Assembly (NCBI GenBank): GCA_963745775.1
Contig: CAVUYY010000012.1
Location: 363,179-427,178 of the forward strand
Length of the DNA: 64,000 nt
From: Gaiellasilicea sp963745775
GTDB taxonomy: Bacteria; Actinomycetota; Thermoleophilia; Gaiellales; Gaiellaceae
Direction: 5' to 3'
Position numbers and translations under genes: made by a program
Shown here: positions 27,804-36,866 of the stretch, in pieces
How the letters are laid out: every line of letters begins with the position of its first letter
Numbering within the stretch: position 1 is the first letter of the stretch
The notes under the pieces: model-generated
Told to the model about the DNA's origin: nothing
The model's database searches: none
Seen by the model: the letters and a program-made list of their open reading frames with translations, nothing else

Positions 27804-29472
27804 GTGGGGGGGTTCGTTACTCGATGGTTCGTCGGCTCTGCGGCGGCGCTCCGCACCGCGCTCGCCGAACCGCGGCTGAAGCGCGTTCAGCTCGCGTGGA
27901 TCGGCTCGACGTCGGGCGAGTTCCTCTCGACCGTTGCCTTCGGCCTGTTCGCGTACGCCGTCGGAGGGGCGACCGCCGTCGGGATCGTCGCCCTCGTCCA
28001 GATGGTGCCGGCGATGCTCATCTCGCCCTTCGCGGGCGTGCTCGGCGATCGCCTGAGGCGAGAGCTCGTGGTGATCGGCGCCGACGTCGTGCGCGCGGCT
28101 GCAATGGCGCTCGCCGCGATTGCGGCAGCCGCCGACGCGCCCGCTGCGACGGTCTATCTCCTGGCGGCGGTCGTCACGATCGTCTCGCAGGCCTTCTATC
28201 CGGCGCAGATGGCGCTCGTGCCGCTGCTCGCGCGCTCGGCCGACGACGTGACGGCTGCGAGCGCCGCCTCGAGCCTGATCCGGAATGCGGCGAGCTTGCT
28301 CGCGCCCGCATTGTCGGGCCTCGTGCTGCTCGTGGCCGACGTCTCGGTTCTGTTCGCGCTCGCCGCGGTGGCGTTCGGGCTCGCCGCGCTGATCTTGCTC
28401 GGAGTCGGTCGGACGGACTCGGTCCGGAGCGCGCCGCCGGTGTCCGGCAGGCTGCAGGAGCTCGCGAGCGGTTTCCGGATGGCCGCTCAGGATCGCGCGA
28501 TCGCGCTCGTCCTCGGCCTGTTCGCGGTGCACGGGATCGCGCGCGGATCAATGGGGGTGCTCCTCGTCGTCGTGCCGCTCGAGCTCCTCGGCACCAGCGA
28601 AGCCGGAGTTGGGTTCATCAGCGCGGTGCTCGGGTTCGGGGGTCTCGTCGGAGCGATTGCGACAGCCGGGCTGGTCGGCCACAGGACGATCGCCGCCGCG
28701 ATGACGAGGGCTCTGACCGGAACCGGCGCCGCGCTCCTGCTTGCTGGGGCCGTGCCGGCGACTGCGATCGTCATCCTCTGCGTCTGCGGCGGTCGGCGTC
28801 GGGTTCGCCGTCGTCTCTGTCGTCGGCTCGACGCTTCTCGTGCGCTCGACCCGCGACGACGTCCTGGCGCGCGTAATCGGCGTGCTCGGCAGCGTTCGCT
28901 CGGGTGCGATGGCGCTCGGCTCGATCCTCGCTGCGGCGCTCGTCGCCGTGGGGGGAGCGCAACTTGCGCTCGTCGTGACGGGGATCGTCCTCGTCGCGGC
29001 AGCGGCCGTTGCCCGGCTCGGAGTTCGGATGCTCGATGCGCGCTCGGAGGTGCCGGAGGACGAGCTTCGACTTCTGCGCGCGGCACCGGTCTTCGCGCCG
29101 ATCCTCCCTGTTGCGCTCGAGCGCCTCGCCGCGCGTCTGGAGCCGATCGTCGTTCCCTCCGGGACCGAGATCGTCCGCCAAGGCGATCCAGGCGACTGCG
29201 TCTATCTCGTCGCTGAGGGGGAGTTCGCGGTGGAGACGGACGGACGCGTTCTGTCCCATCTCGGCCCGAACGATCTGGTCGGCGAGATGGCGCTGCTCCG
29301 AAACGCACCGCGAAACGCGACGGTTCGGGCGGTGCAGGCGTCGCGGGTCTACCGGCTCGAGCGGAGCGAGTTCCTCGCCGCGGTGACGGGACATCCTGTG
29401 AGCTCACGCGAGGCGACCGATCTGATCGCGACGCGGCTCGAGCTTCGGAGGCGGACGCTCGACGACGGTTGA
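27804..29472 (+). CDS. MFS transporter fused to a cyclic-nucleotide-binding domain (one frame break)
   Basis: This membrane transporter is about 555 residues after bridging a break near 28781-28783. The first ~410 residues form an MFS permease with about 12 helices of the drug-exporter type (GEFLSTVAFGLFAYAVGGAT; PFAGVLGDRLRRELVVIGAD; GSVRSGAMALGSILAAALVA). The last ~130 residues are a Crp-type cyclic-nucleotide/effector domain: LEPIVVPSGTEIVRQGDPGD, CVYLVAEGEFAVETDGRVL, LGPNDLVGEMALLRNAPRNA, TVRAVQASRVYRLERSEFL. The phosphate-binding cassette contains GEMALLRNAPRNATV, close to the canonical GExALL...RxAxV. The start is GTG 27804. The substrate is unknown. The fusion suggests transport gated by a small ligand. 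Confidence 0.87.
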
Positions 29473-29532
29473 CCGCTTCGACACCACCTGGAGACGAGTC
29501 GGCCACCACCTGCGTGGATAGGCTCACCGCTC

Positions 29533-31686
29533 GTGGAGAGACTCGCTCGACTCGTCATTCGCCGCCGCTTCGTCGTCATGGGCGCGTGGTTCGCGCTCAC
29601 GATCCTCGGAGCGTTCGCCGCCGGGAAGGTGGCCGACCGCTGGCTCGAGGACTTCTCGATCCCGGGGGCGTCGGGTTACGAGGCCAACCAGCGCGCCGTC
29701 GCGAAGCTCGGTAACGGGGAGCTCTTCCCGTTCGTCCTCGTCCTCCGGGCCGACGGAGGCGACGTCACGAAGGTGCCTGGCGTCGAGGAGGCGATCGAGG
29801 AGGCAAGCGCGGCCAATCCCGGCTCGCGGGTCAGCTCCTACTTCAACACGAACGAGGACGTGTTCGTCTCGGAGGACCGCAGCGTGACCTTCGCGAACCT
29901 TTACGCGCCGGGCCAGGCGGGCTTCGAGGGAGTCGACCTCGCGCCGACCGAGAAGGCTCTCGCCGACGCGCTGCCCGATGGGGTAGAGGGCTACGTGAGC
30001 GGCGTCGACGCGCTGTATGGGGAGGCCAGCGAGGGGGAGAGCGGCTCCGAGCCGCCGAGCGTGCTCGTCGAGACGATGATCGGCGCGCTCGGCGCGCTCG
30101 TGATCCTGCTCTTCACCTTCGGCACGGTGCCGGCGATCGCGATGCCGCTCCTGATCGCGCTCGTCTCGATCCTGAACACGTTCACGCTGATCTGGCTCAT
30201 GACCTACATCACCGACGTCTCGATCGTCGTCCAGTTCCTGGTCGCACTGATCGGGCTCGGGGTGGCGATCGACTACGCGCTCCTGATGATCTTCCGCTTC
30301 CGCGAGGAGCTCCGTCACGGGCGAGAACGCGACGAGGCGCTCGTCGAGACGATGACGCACGCGGGCCGCTCGGTGATCGTCTCGGGCTCGACCGTCGCCG
30401 TCGGGCTGCTCAGCATGATCATCATCCCGCTCCCGTTCATCCGCTCGATCGGGATCGGCGGGATGCTGATCCCCGCGGTCTCCGTCCTGACCGCGATCAC
30501 GCTCCTGCCGGCGCTGCTCTACACGCTCGGACCGAAGGTCAACAGCGTGCGCGTGTTGCCCAAGCGCCTGGTCGAGGGCAGTGACGACGAGCAGCGTGGC
30601 TTCTGGAACCGCTGGGCGCGCTTCGTCGTCCGCCGGCCGATCCCGGTCGCCGCGATCGGGTTGGGGATCGTCGCGGTGCTGCTCTACTACGGCGTCCAGC
30701 TCAACCCCGCCGACGCGAAGGTCGCGGATCTGCCCGGTGGCGGGCGGGGGCACGACGGCGCCCAGGTGCTCGCCGACGCGGGGATCACGCCGGGCGTGCA
30801 CAAGCCGTTCCAGGTCGTCGTCGAGGGCGAGGCGACCCCCGAGCAGCTGCGGCAGCTCGCGACGCGCCTCGTCGACGACGAAGGAATCGCCGGCGCCGCG
30901 GCTCCGCCGAATGCTCGCGCCGACGGCTTCGCGCTCGTCGAGGCCTTCTCGACCACCGACGGCTCGAGCCGGGAGACGCGGGAGACGGTGACCCGGCTCC
31001 GCGACGACGTGCTTCCTGCCGCCGAGTCGGGCTTCGACGGCGCGCAACTGACGCTGGCCGGCTTCCCCACCGAGGAGCGCGAGTTCATCAGCGCCGTCTA
31101 CGGCAACTTCGTCTACGTCCTGCTCTTCGTGATCCTGCTCACCTACGTGCTGCTGATGCGTGCGTTCCGCTCGGTGCTCCTGCCGCTGAAGGCGGTGATC
31201 CTGAACCTGATCTCGCTCGGCGCGGCCTACGGGATGATCGTCTTCATCTTCCAGAAGGGCAACGGCTCGGAGGCGATCTGGAACGTGCCCGCGACCGACT
31301 CGATCATCTCGTGGATCCCGCTGATGATCTTCGCGTTCCTGTACGGGCTCTCGATGGACTACGAGGTCTTCCTGCTCACGCGGATGCGGGAGATCTACGA
31401 CGAGACGGGCGACACCGATCAGGCGATCGCGCTCGGGCTCGCGCGGACGGGCAAGCTCGTCACGAGCGCTGCGCTCGTCCTGATGTTCGCCTTCTTCGTC
31501 CTCTCGACGAGCCCCGGCACGGACATCAAGCAGTTCGGGATCGGCCTCGCCGCCGGAATCATCTTCGACGCGACGGTGATCCGGGCCCTGCTCGTGCCGG
31601 CGATCATGAAGCTCATGGGCGACTGGAACTGGTGGCTGCCGTCGTGGGCTGCCCGCGTCCTCCGCGTCGAGCCGAGCTCGGCCTGA
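29533..31686 (+). CDS. MMPL/RND-family transporter
   Basis: This large exporter (717 residues) belongs to the actinobacterial MMPL family, which moves lipids or hydrophobic compounds out of the cell. It has two halves, each with a leading membrane helix, an extracytoplasmic domain and a block of five or six helices: FLVALIGLGVAIDYALLMIF in the first half and MIFAFLYGLSMDYEVFLLTR in the second. Both carry the membrane Asp-Tyr (IDYAL, MDYEV) typical of proton-driven MMPL proteins. The N-terminus (MERLARLVIRRRFVVMGAWF) is standard. The start is GTG 29533. No regulator is adjacent. Confidence 0.92.
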   Translation: MERLARLVIRRRFVVMGAWFALTILGAFAAGKVADRWLEDFSIPGASGYEANQRAVAKLGNGELFPFVLVLRADGGDVTKVPGVEEAIEEASAANPGSRVSSYFNTNEDVFVSEDRSVTFANLYAPGQAGFEGVDLAPTEKALADALPDGVEGYVSGVDALYGEASEGESGSEPPSVLVETMIGALGALVILLFTFGTVPAIAMPLLIALVSILNTFTLIWLMTYITDVSIVVQFLVALIGLGVAIDYALLMIFRFREELRHGRERDEALVETMTHAGRSVIVSGSTVAVGLLSMIIIPLPFIRSIGIGGMLIPAVSVLTAITLLPALLYTLGPKVNSVRVLPKRLVEGSDDEQRGFWNRWARFVVRRPIPVAAIGLGIVAVLLYYGVQLNPADAKVADLPGGGRGHDGAQVLADAGITPGVHKPFQVVVEGEATPEQLRQLATRLVDDEGIAGAAAPPNARADGFALVEAFSTTDGSSRETRETVTRLRDDVLPAAESGFDGAQLTLAGFPTEEREFISAVYGNFVYVLLFVILLTYVLLMRAFRSVLLPLKAVILNLISLGAAYGMIVFIFQKGNGSEAIWNVPATDSIISWIPLMIFAFLYGLSMDYEVFLLTRMREIYDETGDTDQAIALGLARTGKLVTSAALVLMFAFFVLSTSPGTDIKQFGIGLAAGIIFDATVIRALLVPAIMKLMGDWNWWLPSWAARVLRVEPSSA

Positions 31687-31689
31687 GCG

Positions 31690-32337
31690 TCAGGCCGCGA
31701 GCCGGCCGGCGGCGCAGAGGCCGAGCCGCTCGAAGACCGCCTCCACCTCGTGCGCGAGCTGCTCGAACTCGTGTGCCGGCCAGACGAACGGATCGTCCGC
31801 GCGCTGGAGTGACGCGAGCTGCTCCAGAAGCACCGGATCGCCCGAGCGCAGGAGCACCGTCTGCGCGTAGCTCCGCGCCCAGACCTCCTTGCGCGAGTCG
31901 AAGTAGCGTCGATGAGAGCGTCCCGCGCTCGCGGGCGCGCGCGACGGGACGCGTCGGGCTGCTGCGCGCCATGCCTTGAACGCGGGCTGCCCGGTCGAGG
32001 CGAACCGGCGCGGCTCCGGCGCAAGCTGGTGGTCGACCAGGTGGCCGAGCTCGTGGAGCAACGAGAGAGCCAGGCGGTCGTGCCGGCGCGAGATGCGCAG
32101 GTCGATCGGATCGCCCTCGCGCATCCGGTAGCAGCCGCTCTGCCGCGTCGTCGCGGTCAGCCGGACGGGAACCGTCCCGAGATCCGTTCGAAGGCCGTGC
32201 AGCGCGTCGGCCGCCGCGAGCGTCCGGGCGAGCAGGAGGTAGAGCGGGCTGCGCCGCGGCAGCCGAATGACGGCCGTGAGCGGTCGCAGGCGGGGCTCGC
32301 CGCTGCGCGGAACGGACGGTGGGGCCGGGCGGCGCAT
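31690..32337 (-). CDS. Putative HExGH zinc metallopeptidase
   Basis: This 215-residue basic protein has a zincin motif, LSLLHELGHLVDHQL, at about residue 95. A possible third ligand is the Glu in SRKEVWARSYAQ about 60 residues later, an arrangement seen in short phage- and toxin-associated metallopeptidases. There is no clear signal peptide or membrane helix. I do not recognise the family. The start is ATG 32337, 47 bases from a divergent gene that also encodes an HExxH protein. The role could be proteolytic, but the fold may also be inactive or structural. Confidence 0.6.
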   Translation of the reverse strand: MRRPAPPSVPRSGEPRLRPLTAVIRLPRRSPLYLLLARTLAAADALHGLRTDLGTVPVRLTATTRQSGCYRMREGDPIDLRISRRHDRLALSLLHELGHLVDHQLAPEPRRFASTGQPAFKAWRAAARRVPSRAPASAGRSHRRYFDSRKEVWARSYAQTVLLRSGDPVLLEQLASLQRADDPFVWPAHEFEQLAHEVEAVFERLGLCAAGRLAA

Positions 32338-32384
32338 CGGTAGAGAGGCTATGAGCCGACGCGGATGTCGCCGATACTCAGCCG

Positions 32385-32976
32385 GTGCGGATGCTCGCGA
32401 CCCTGACGGTGCTCTTCCTCCTCTTCTCGGGCTGGCAGTACCTGCGCCGGCACCAGAACGAGGGGCGGCTCGCCTACGTCGCCACCGAGCTCGCCCAGCG
32501 CGAGGTCGGCGTCAGCTGCCCCGGCTTCTTCGCGCGGCTCGTCGAGATCACGCCCTACGGCGGGTGGGTGCATTTCGACGAGCACGGCCAGCCGGGCAAC
32601 GAGACGTTCCTCTCCGCTTCGACCTGCCGGAACCTGGAGCGGCTCTGGCGATCCGACGATCCCTCGTTCGCGTGCCTCGCCTCGCGAAGCTGCTCGTCGA
32701 AGACGTTGGCGCTGGTCGACGGGATGGTCACGCTCGCCCACGAGTCGTGGCATCTCCGCGGCGTCACGCACGAGGGCCAGACGCAGTGCAATGCGGTGCA
32801 GTCGATCGAGCGGACAGCACTGCTCTTCGGGATCTCGCCGATCGAGTCGCGGCTCGTCGCCCAATGGGTCGCCGCGAGCCGACGCAGCCGCTCCGCGGGA
32901 CGACTACCACTCCTCCGAATGCCGACCGGGCGGCCGCTTCGACCTCGCCCCCGAGACGCGCGACTGGCCGGGATGA
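32385..32976 (+). CDS. Small secreted or anchored protein with HESWH motif (one frame break)
   Basis: After bridging a break at 32879-32880 the product is about 196 residues. It starts with a short hydrophobic segment (MLATLTVLFLLFSGWQYL), then an extracytoplasmic part with several Cys (VSCPGFFARL, SASTCRNLERL, SFACLASRSCSSKT) and the HExxH-type sequence DGMVTLAHESWHLRGVTHEG, followed by TQCNAVQSIERTALLFG. The end reads SECRPGGRFDLAPETRDWPG. HExxH in a Cys-stabilised secreted domain suggests a zinc enzyme, but no named family comes to mind. The start is GTG 32385 or ATG 32391. It diverges from another HExxH gene. Its stop overlaps the next ATG. Confidence 0.65.
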
Positions 32977-33427
32977 CTCTCGCAGCCGTCATCCTCGCCG
33001 CATCTCACCATCGCCGGACACGCGCCGGCCGGAAGCTCGCTCCCGGTGACCCCGACGGAGCGCTGCGCAGACGCGACCGCTCGTGAGCATGGTCATCGCA
33101 GCCCAGCGGAGCGGCGATTTCGCTCCGCTCTGTGCGGTGCTGCCGGACCGCGAGATCCGGGCGATCGGCAGCATCAGCCGCTGCCGAACGCTCGCGCGAA
33201 GCAACCCACGCCGGGCGTGTGGCCGTTGCACCTTCCGGATCGAGCGCGTCCTCGGCATCTACGAAACCGCAGCCGACCGCGCCGCGCGGCGCAAGACCGT
33301 CGTCTGGCTGCTCGCTGTGCGAGGCGACCCAAAGTTCGTGGGCGAGAGCGACCTCGAGCTCTCGTTCCTGCGGGAGCGCGGGCGCTGGGTGTTCTCGGAC
33401 ATCCTCCAGTCCGGAAACGCCCGCTAG
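32973..33427 (+). CDS. Small exported protein of unknown function (two frame breaks, tentative)
   Basis: ATG 32973 overlaps the stop of the upstream gene (ATGA). Reading it needs two breaks, near 33003 and near 33075. The composite starts with a hydrophobic signal-like stretch (MTLAAVILAALTIAGHAPAG) and continues into VSMVIAAQRSGDFAPLCAVL, RTLARSNPRRACGRCTFRIE, KTVVWLLAVRGDPKFVGESD and ERGRWVFSDILQSGNAR. The last part alone is a good open frame (33083-33427). The ending strand pattern resembles small NTF2/SnoaL-like cone folds, but this is only an impression. It may belong with the two neighbouring HExxH genes. Confidence 0.5.
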
Positions 33428-33452
33428 ACACCGAGCTGCTCGAGATCCTCCC

Positions 33453-34433
33453 TTAGCGAGCGGCGGCGAGCTGGCCGCAGGCGGCTGCGATGTCGCGGCC
33501 GCGGGTGAGCCGCACCGTCGAGGGCAGCCGCGCCTTGTCGAGCACGTGCTTGAAGGCGCCGATCGCGTCGCGCGAGGAGCCGTCGTACATCCCGGTCGGG
33601 TTGTACGGGATCAGGTTCACCTTGTAGATGGTGGGATCGAGCAGCTTCGCGAGCTCCCGCGCCTGCTCGGTCGAGTCGTTCACGCCGGCGAGCATCACGT
33701 ACTCGATATAGACCTTCCGGTGGCGCAGCTCGAAGTAGCGGCGGCACTCCGCGAGGACGGCATCGAGGGGGAAGCGGTCGTTGACGAGCATGATCTGCGA
33801 GCGCAGCCGCGGGTCGGCGGCGTGGAGCGAGAGCGCGAGCCGGATCGGCTGCTCGACCTCGTCGATGAAGCGGGTGAGGCCCGGCAGCCAGCCGACGGTC
33901 GAGATCGTCGTCCGGCGGTGGGTGATCCCTACGTCCGGCAGCCTGCGCGCCGCGGCGAGGACGTTGTCGAGGTTGAGCATCGGCTCGCCCATTCCCATGA
34001 ACACCAGATGGTCGACGGGCTCGATCCGGCGGAAGTGGAGCGCCTGGTCGAGGATCTCGCCCGGTGTCAGGTTCCGCCCGAACTTCATCGCGCCGGTGGC
34101 GCAGAACGTGCAGGTGAGCGGGCAACCCGACTGCGACGAGACGCAGATCGAGCGCCGTCCGTCGCGGTAGCGCATCAGCACGGCCTCGACCGGATGCCCG
34201 TCGCCTGTCCGGAAGAGCGCCTTGATCGTGCCGTCGCTCGAATGGGCCTCGTCGGCGAGCGTGAGGCTCGAGAACGGCACCTCGGCAGCGAGCAGCTCTC
34301 GGAGAGAGGCAGGAACGTTCGTCATCTCCTCGTAGCCGGCGACTCCGCGCGCCGCCCACTCCCAGACCTGGCGAGAGCGGTACGCCGGCTCGCCCCGCTC
34401 GGCGAGCACGCCTTCGAGGAGGGCGAGATCCAT
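33453..34433 (-). CDS. rlmN: Dual-specificity RNA methyltransferase RlmN
   Basis: This radical-SAM enzyme methylates C2 of A2503 in 23S rRNA and of A37 in some tRNAs. The 326-residue protein has the cluster motif SGCPLTCTFCATG (CxxxCxxC), the SAM-binding GMGEPMLNLDNVLAA, and GWLPGLTRFIDEV and LAGVNDSTEQARELAKLL. The catalytic Cys near the C-terminus is in AAACGQLAAAR. The N-terminal accessory helices (MDLALLEGVLAERGEPAYRS) are normal. The start is ATG 34433. The gene diverges from the threonine aldolase gene, with a perfect palindrome in between. Confidence 0.96.
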   Translation of the reverse strand: MDLALLEGVLAERGEPAYRSRQVWEWAARGVAGYEEMTNVPASLRELLAAEVPFSSLTLADEAHSSDGTIKALFRTGDGHPVEAVLMRYRDGRRSICVSSQSGCPLTCTFCATGAMKFGRNLTPGEILDQALHFRRIEPVDHLVFMGMGEPMLNLDNVLAAARRLPDVGITHRRTTISTVGWLPGLTRFIDEVEQPIRLALSLHAADPRLRSQIMLVNDRFPLDAVLAECRRYFELRHRKVYIEYVMLAGVNDSTEQARELAKLLDPTIYKVNLIPYNPTGMYDGSSRDAIGAFKHVLDKARLPSTVRLTRGRDIAAACGQLAAAR

Positions 34434-34460
34434 CGAGCCAGGGTATCGGCGTCCGTGAAG

Positions 34461-34487
34461 AGCTTGTGTTGAAACAACACAAGCTCT
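34461..34487. repeat. Perfect palindrome, copy 1
   Basis: GAGCTTGTGTTG and CAACACAAGCTC flank the spacer AAA: a 12-bp perfect stem. The inner 10 bases on each side (GCTTGTGTTG / CAACACAAGC) recur with a 3-base spacer at 42301 and 42691. This copy lies in the divergent gap between rlmN and the aldolase gene, where neither gene ends, so a terminator role is unlikely here. An operator or a dispersed mobile repeat fits better. Confidence 0.85.
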
Positions 34488-34528
34488 CCCCCGGCGGCCG
34501 CTCGGTCGCGCCTCCGTAGAATCGCGGC

Positions 34529-35563
34529 GTGATCGACCTCCGCTCCGACACCGCAACGCGGCCCACCGCTGGGATGCGCGCCGCGATTGCCGCCGCGGCT
34601 GTCGGGGACGAGCAGAAGCGCGAAGACCCGACGGTGAACGAGCTCGAGGCACGCGGCGCTGCGCTCCTCGGCCAGGCGGCGGCGGTCTTCCTGCCGACGG
34701 CGACGATGGCCAACCAGATCGCGCTTCGGCTCCACACCCAGCCGGGCGACGAGCTGCTCGGCGAGGAGAACTGCCACGTCTTCATCTCCGAGCTCGGCGG
34801 CCCGGCCGTCCACTCCGGCGTCGTCACGCGCGGCCTGCCGGGCGTCGCCGGCCGCTTCGCGCCCGAGCAGGTTCGGGCCGCCTACCGACAGCCCGCGATC
34901 CACTCGCCACGCACGAGGGTCGTCTGGGTCGAGAACACGCACAACGCATCAGGCGGGCGGATCTGGCCGCTCCACGAGCTCGATGAGCTGCGCGCGGTCT
35001 GCGACGAGCTCGACCTGCGCTTCCACCTCGACGGCGCGCGGCTGCTCAACGCCGCGGTCGGGAGCGGGGAGGAGGCGGCGACGATCGGCCGGCGCTTCGA
35101 CACGGTGACGCTCTGCCTCTCGAAGGGGCTCGGCTGCCCGCTCGGCGCGCTCCTCGCCGGCTCGGAGGAGGCGATGACGGGCGCGCGTCGCTTCAAGCAC
35201 CTCTTCGGCGGCGCGATGCGGCAGGCCGGGATCGTGGCGGCCGCGGGCGTCTACGCGCTCGACCACCACGTCAACCGGCTCGCCGACGATCACGCGCGCG
35301 CAAAGCGGCTCGCCATCGGCCTCGCCGACGCGGGCGTGACCGTCGATCCTGATCGGGTCGAGACGAACTTCGTCCAGGTCGACGTGGCTCCGCTGACGCC
35401 CGCTGAGGCCATGGCCCGGCTCGCCGAGCACGGCATCGGCCTCTCGGCGACGATCCATCCCACGCTCCTCCGCGCCGTCACCCACCTCGATGTCGACGAC
35501 GACGACATCGACCGCGCGCTCGAGTTGATCCCGCAGGCGTTGGACGCCCGTGTCAGCGCCTGA
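34529..35563 (+). CDS. ltaE: Low-specificity L-threonine aldolase
   Basis: This PLP enzyme (344 residues) cleaves threonine or allo-threonine to glycine and acetaldehyde. It belongs to the fold-type I beta-eliminating lyase family: MIDLRSDTATRPTAGMRAAI, AAVGDEQKREDPTVNELEAR, LLGEENCHVFISELGGPAV, LRFHLDGARLLNAAVGSGEE, and the PLP Lys in VTLCLSKGLGCPLGALLAGS. The substrate stereospecificity cannot be read from sequence. The start is GTG 34529. Its product glycine could feed the gcv system 7 kb upstream, though they are not co-transcribed. The 3' end overlaps the next gene by 14 bases. Confidence 0.93.
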   Translation: MIDLRSDTATRPTAGMRAAIAAAAVGDEQKREDPTVNELEARGAALLGQAAAVFLPTATMANQIALRLHTQPGDELLGEENCHVFISELGGPAVHSGVVTRGLPGVAGRFAPEQVRAAYRQPAIHSPRTRVVWVENTHNASGGRIWPLHELDELRAVCDELDLRFHLDGARLLNAAVGSGEEAATIGRRFDTVTLCLSKGLGCPLGALLAGSEEAMTGARRFKHLFGGAMRQAGIVAAAGVYALDHHVNRLADDHARAKRLAIGLADAGVTVDPDRVETNFVQVDVAPLTPAEAMARLAEHGIGLSATIHPTLLRAVTHLDVDDDDIDRALELIPQALDARVSA

Positions 35564-36866
35564 GACCCTCCGCGAGGAGCTCGTCCGGCGGCTGCGTGCG
35601 GCCCAGTCCGAGCAGCGGGCGCCGTCGGTCAGCGCCGCCGTCTTCCGGGGCGACGAGCTGCTCTGGCAGGACGCCGTCGGTCTCGCCGACATCGAGGGCG
35701 AGACGGTCGCCTCGCCCGAGACCCAGTACCGGATCGGCTCGATCACGAAGACCTTCACGGCCGTCTGCGTCCTCCAGCTCCGCGACAAGGGGGAGCTCTC
35801 GCTCGACGACCCGCTCGACCTCCACATCCCGGAGAGCCCGCACGCGCCGACGCTCGGGCGAATGCTCTCGCACGCCTCCGGCCTCCAACGCGAGCCGCCC
35901 GGCGAGATCTGGGAGACCATGCAGGCGCCGACGCGCGAGGAGCTCGTCGAGCGCACGGTGGACGCCGAGCAGCCGCTCGCGCCCGGATCCTGGTGGCACT
36001 ACTCCAATCTCGCGTTCGCGCTCCTCGGAGAGGTCGTCGCCCGGAAGACCGGCGGCACCTGGGAGGACGCCCTGAGCGAGCGGGTGCTCGGGCCACTCGG
36101 TCTCCGACGGACGACGCCCGCCGCCGAGGAGCCGGCGGCGCGCGGGTACTTCGTGCAGCCGTACTCGGATGTGGCTCAGCTCGAGCCCGATCCCGATCTC
36201 GGCGGCTCGGGCGCGCTCGGCAAGCTCTGGTCGACGACCGGCGATCTCGCGCGTTGGGGAGCGTTCCTCGCCGCAGGCGACGAGCGGGTGCTCGCGCCGA
36301 CCACGCTCGAGGAGATGTCGCACGTCCGCGTCATGGTCGACCACGAGCGGTGGACGCTCGCCTGGGGCACGGGCCTCGAGCTCTACCGTCGCGGGGACAG
36401 GGTCTTCGTCGGCCACGGCGGCGCGATGCCAGGGCACCTCGCCGGTCTCGTCGTCAACCGCGCCACCGGGATCGGCGCGGCCGTCCTGATGAACACGAGC
36501 GCGGGCGGCGAGCCCGAGAAGCTCGCCCTGGATCTCGCCGTCGCCGCGATCGAAGCGCTGCCAGAGGCGGCAAAGCCGTGGCAGCCCGGCGAGCCGGCGC
36601 CCGCGGAGGTCGAGCCGATCCTCGGCCGCTGGTGGACCGAGGGCGAGGAGGTCGTCCTCTCCTGGCGGGGCCGGCTCGAGGCGAAGCTGATCGGCGGCAC
36701 GCCGGGCCGCGACCTCTCCGTCTTCGCGCCCGAAGGAGAGGCGTACCGCTGCGTCGAGGGCCGGGAGCGGGGCGAGTTGCTCCGGGTCGTGCGGGACGGG
36801 AACGGCGAGGTCGAGAAGCTCTACTTCGCCACGTACCCGCTGCGCCGCAAACCCTCCACGTTCTAG
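35550..36866 (+). CDS. Serine hydrolase, beta-lactamase/class C family
   Basis: This 438-residue enzyme has the fold of class C beta-lactamases and D-Ala carboxypeptidases. The active-site Ser is in RIGSITKTFTAVCVL (SxxK), the YxN motif in WWHYSNLAFALLGEV, and the third motif HGG in VFVGHGGAMPGHLAGLVVN. A C-terminal domain (from about residue 340) with WWTEGEEVVLSWRGRLEAKL resembles the lipocalin-like extension of esterase/peptidase members. No signal peptide is visible, so it is probably cytoplasmic. It may be an esterase or aminopeptidase. Antibiotic hydrolysis is not implied. The start is GTG 35550. Its stop overlaps the convergent gene. Confidence 0.88.
   Translation: MSAPETLREELVRRLRAAQSEQRAPSVSAAVFRGDELLWQDAVGLADIEGETVASPETQYRIGSITKTFTAVCVLQLRDKGELSLDDPLDLHIPESPHAPTLGRMLSHASGLQREPPGEIWETMQAPTREELVERTVDAEQPLAPGSWWHYSNLAFALLGEVVARKTGGTWEDALSERVLGPLGLRRTTPAAEEPAARGYFVQPYSDVAQLEPDPDLGGSGALGKLWSTTGDLARWGAFLAAGDERVLAPTTLEEMSHVRVMVDHERWTLAWGTGLELYRRGDRVFVGHGGAMPGHLAGLVVNRATGIGAAVLMNTSAGGEPEKLALDLAVAAIEALPEAAKPWQPGEPAPAEVEPILGRWWTEGEEVVLSWRGRLEAKLIGGTPGRDLSVFAPEGEAYRCVEGRERGELLRVVRDGNGEVEKLYFATYPLRRKPSTF

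Noticed and set aside
34461..34487. Palindrome copy 1 as a Rho-independent terminator
   Set aside because: It lies between two gene starts (rlmN leftward, aldolase rightward), and no T-run follows on either strand.
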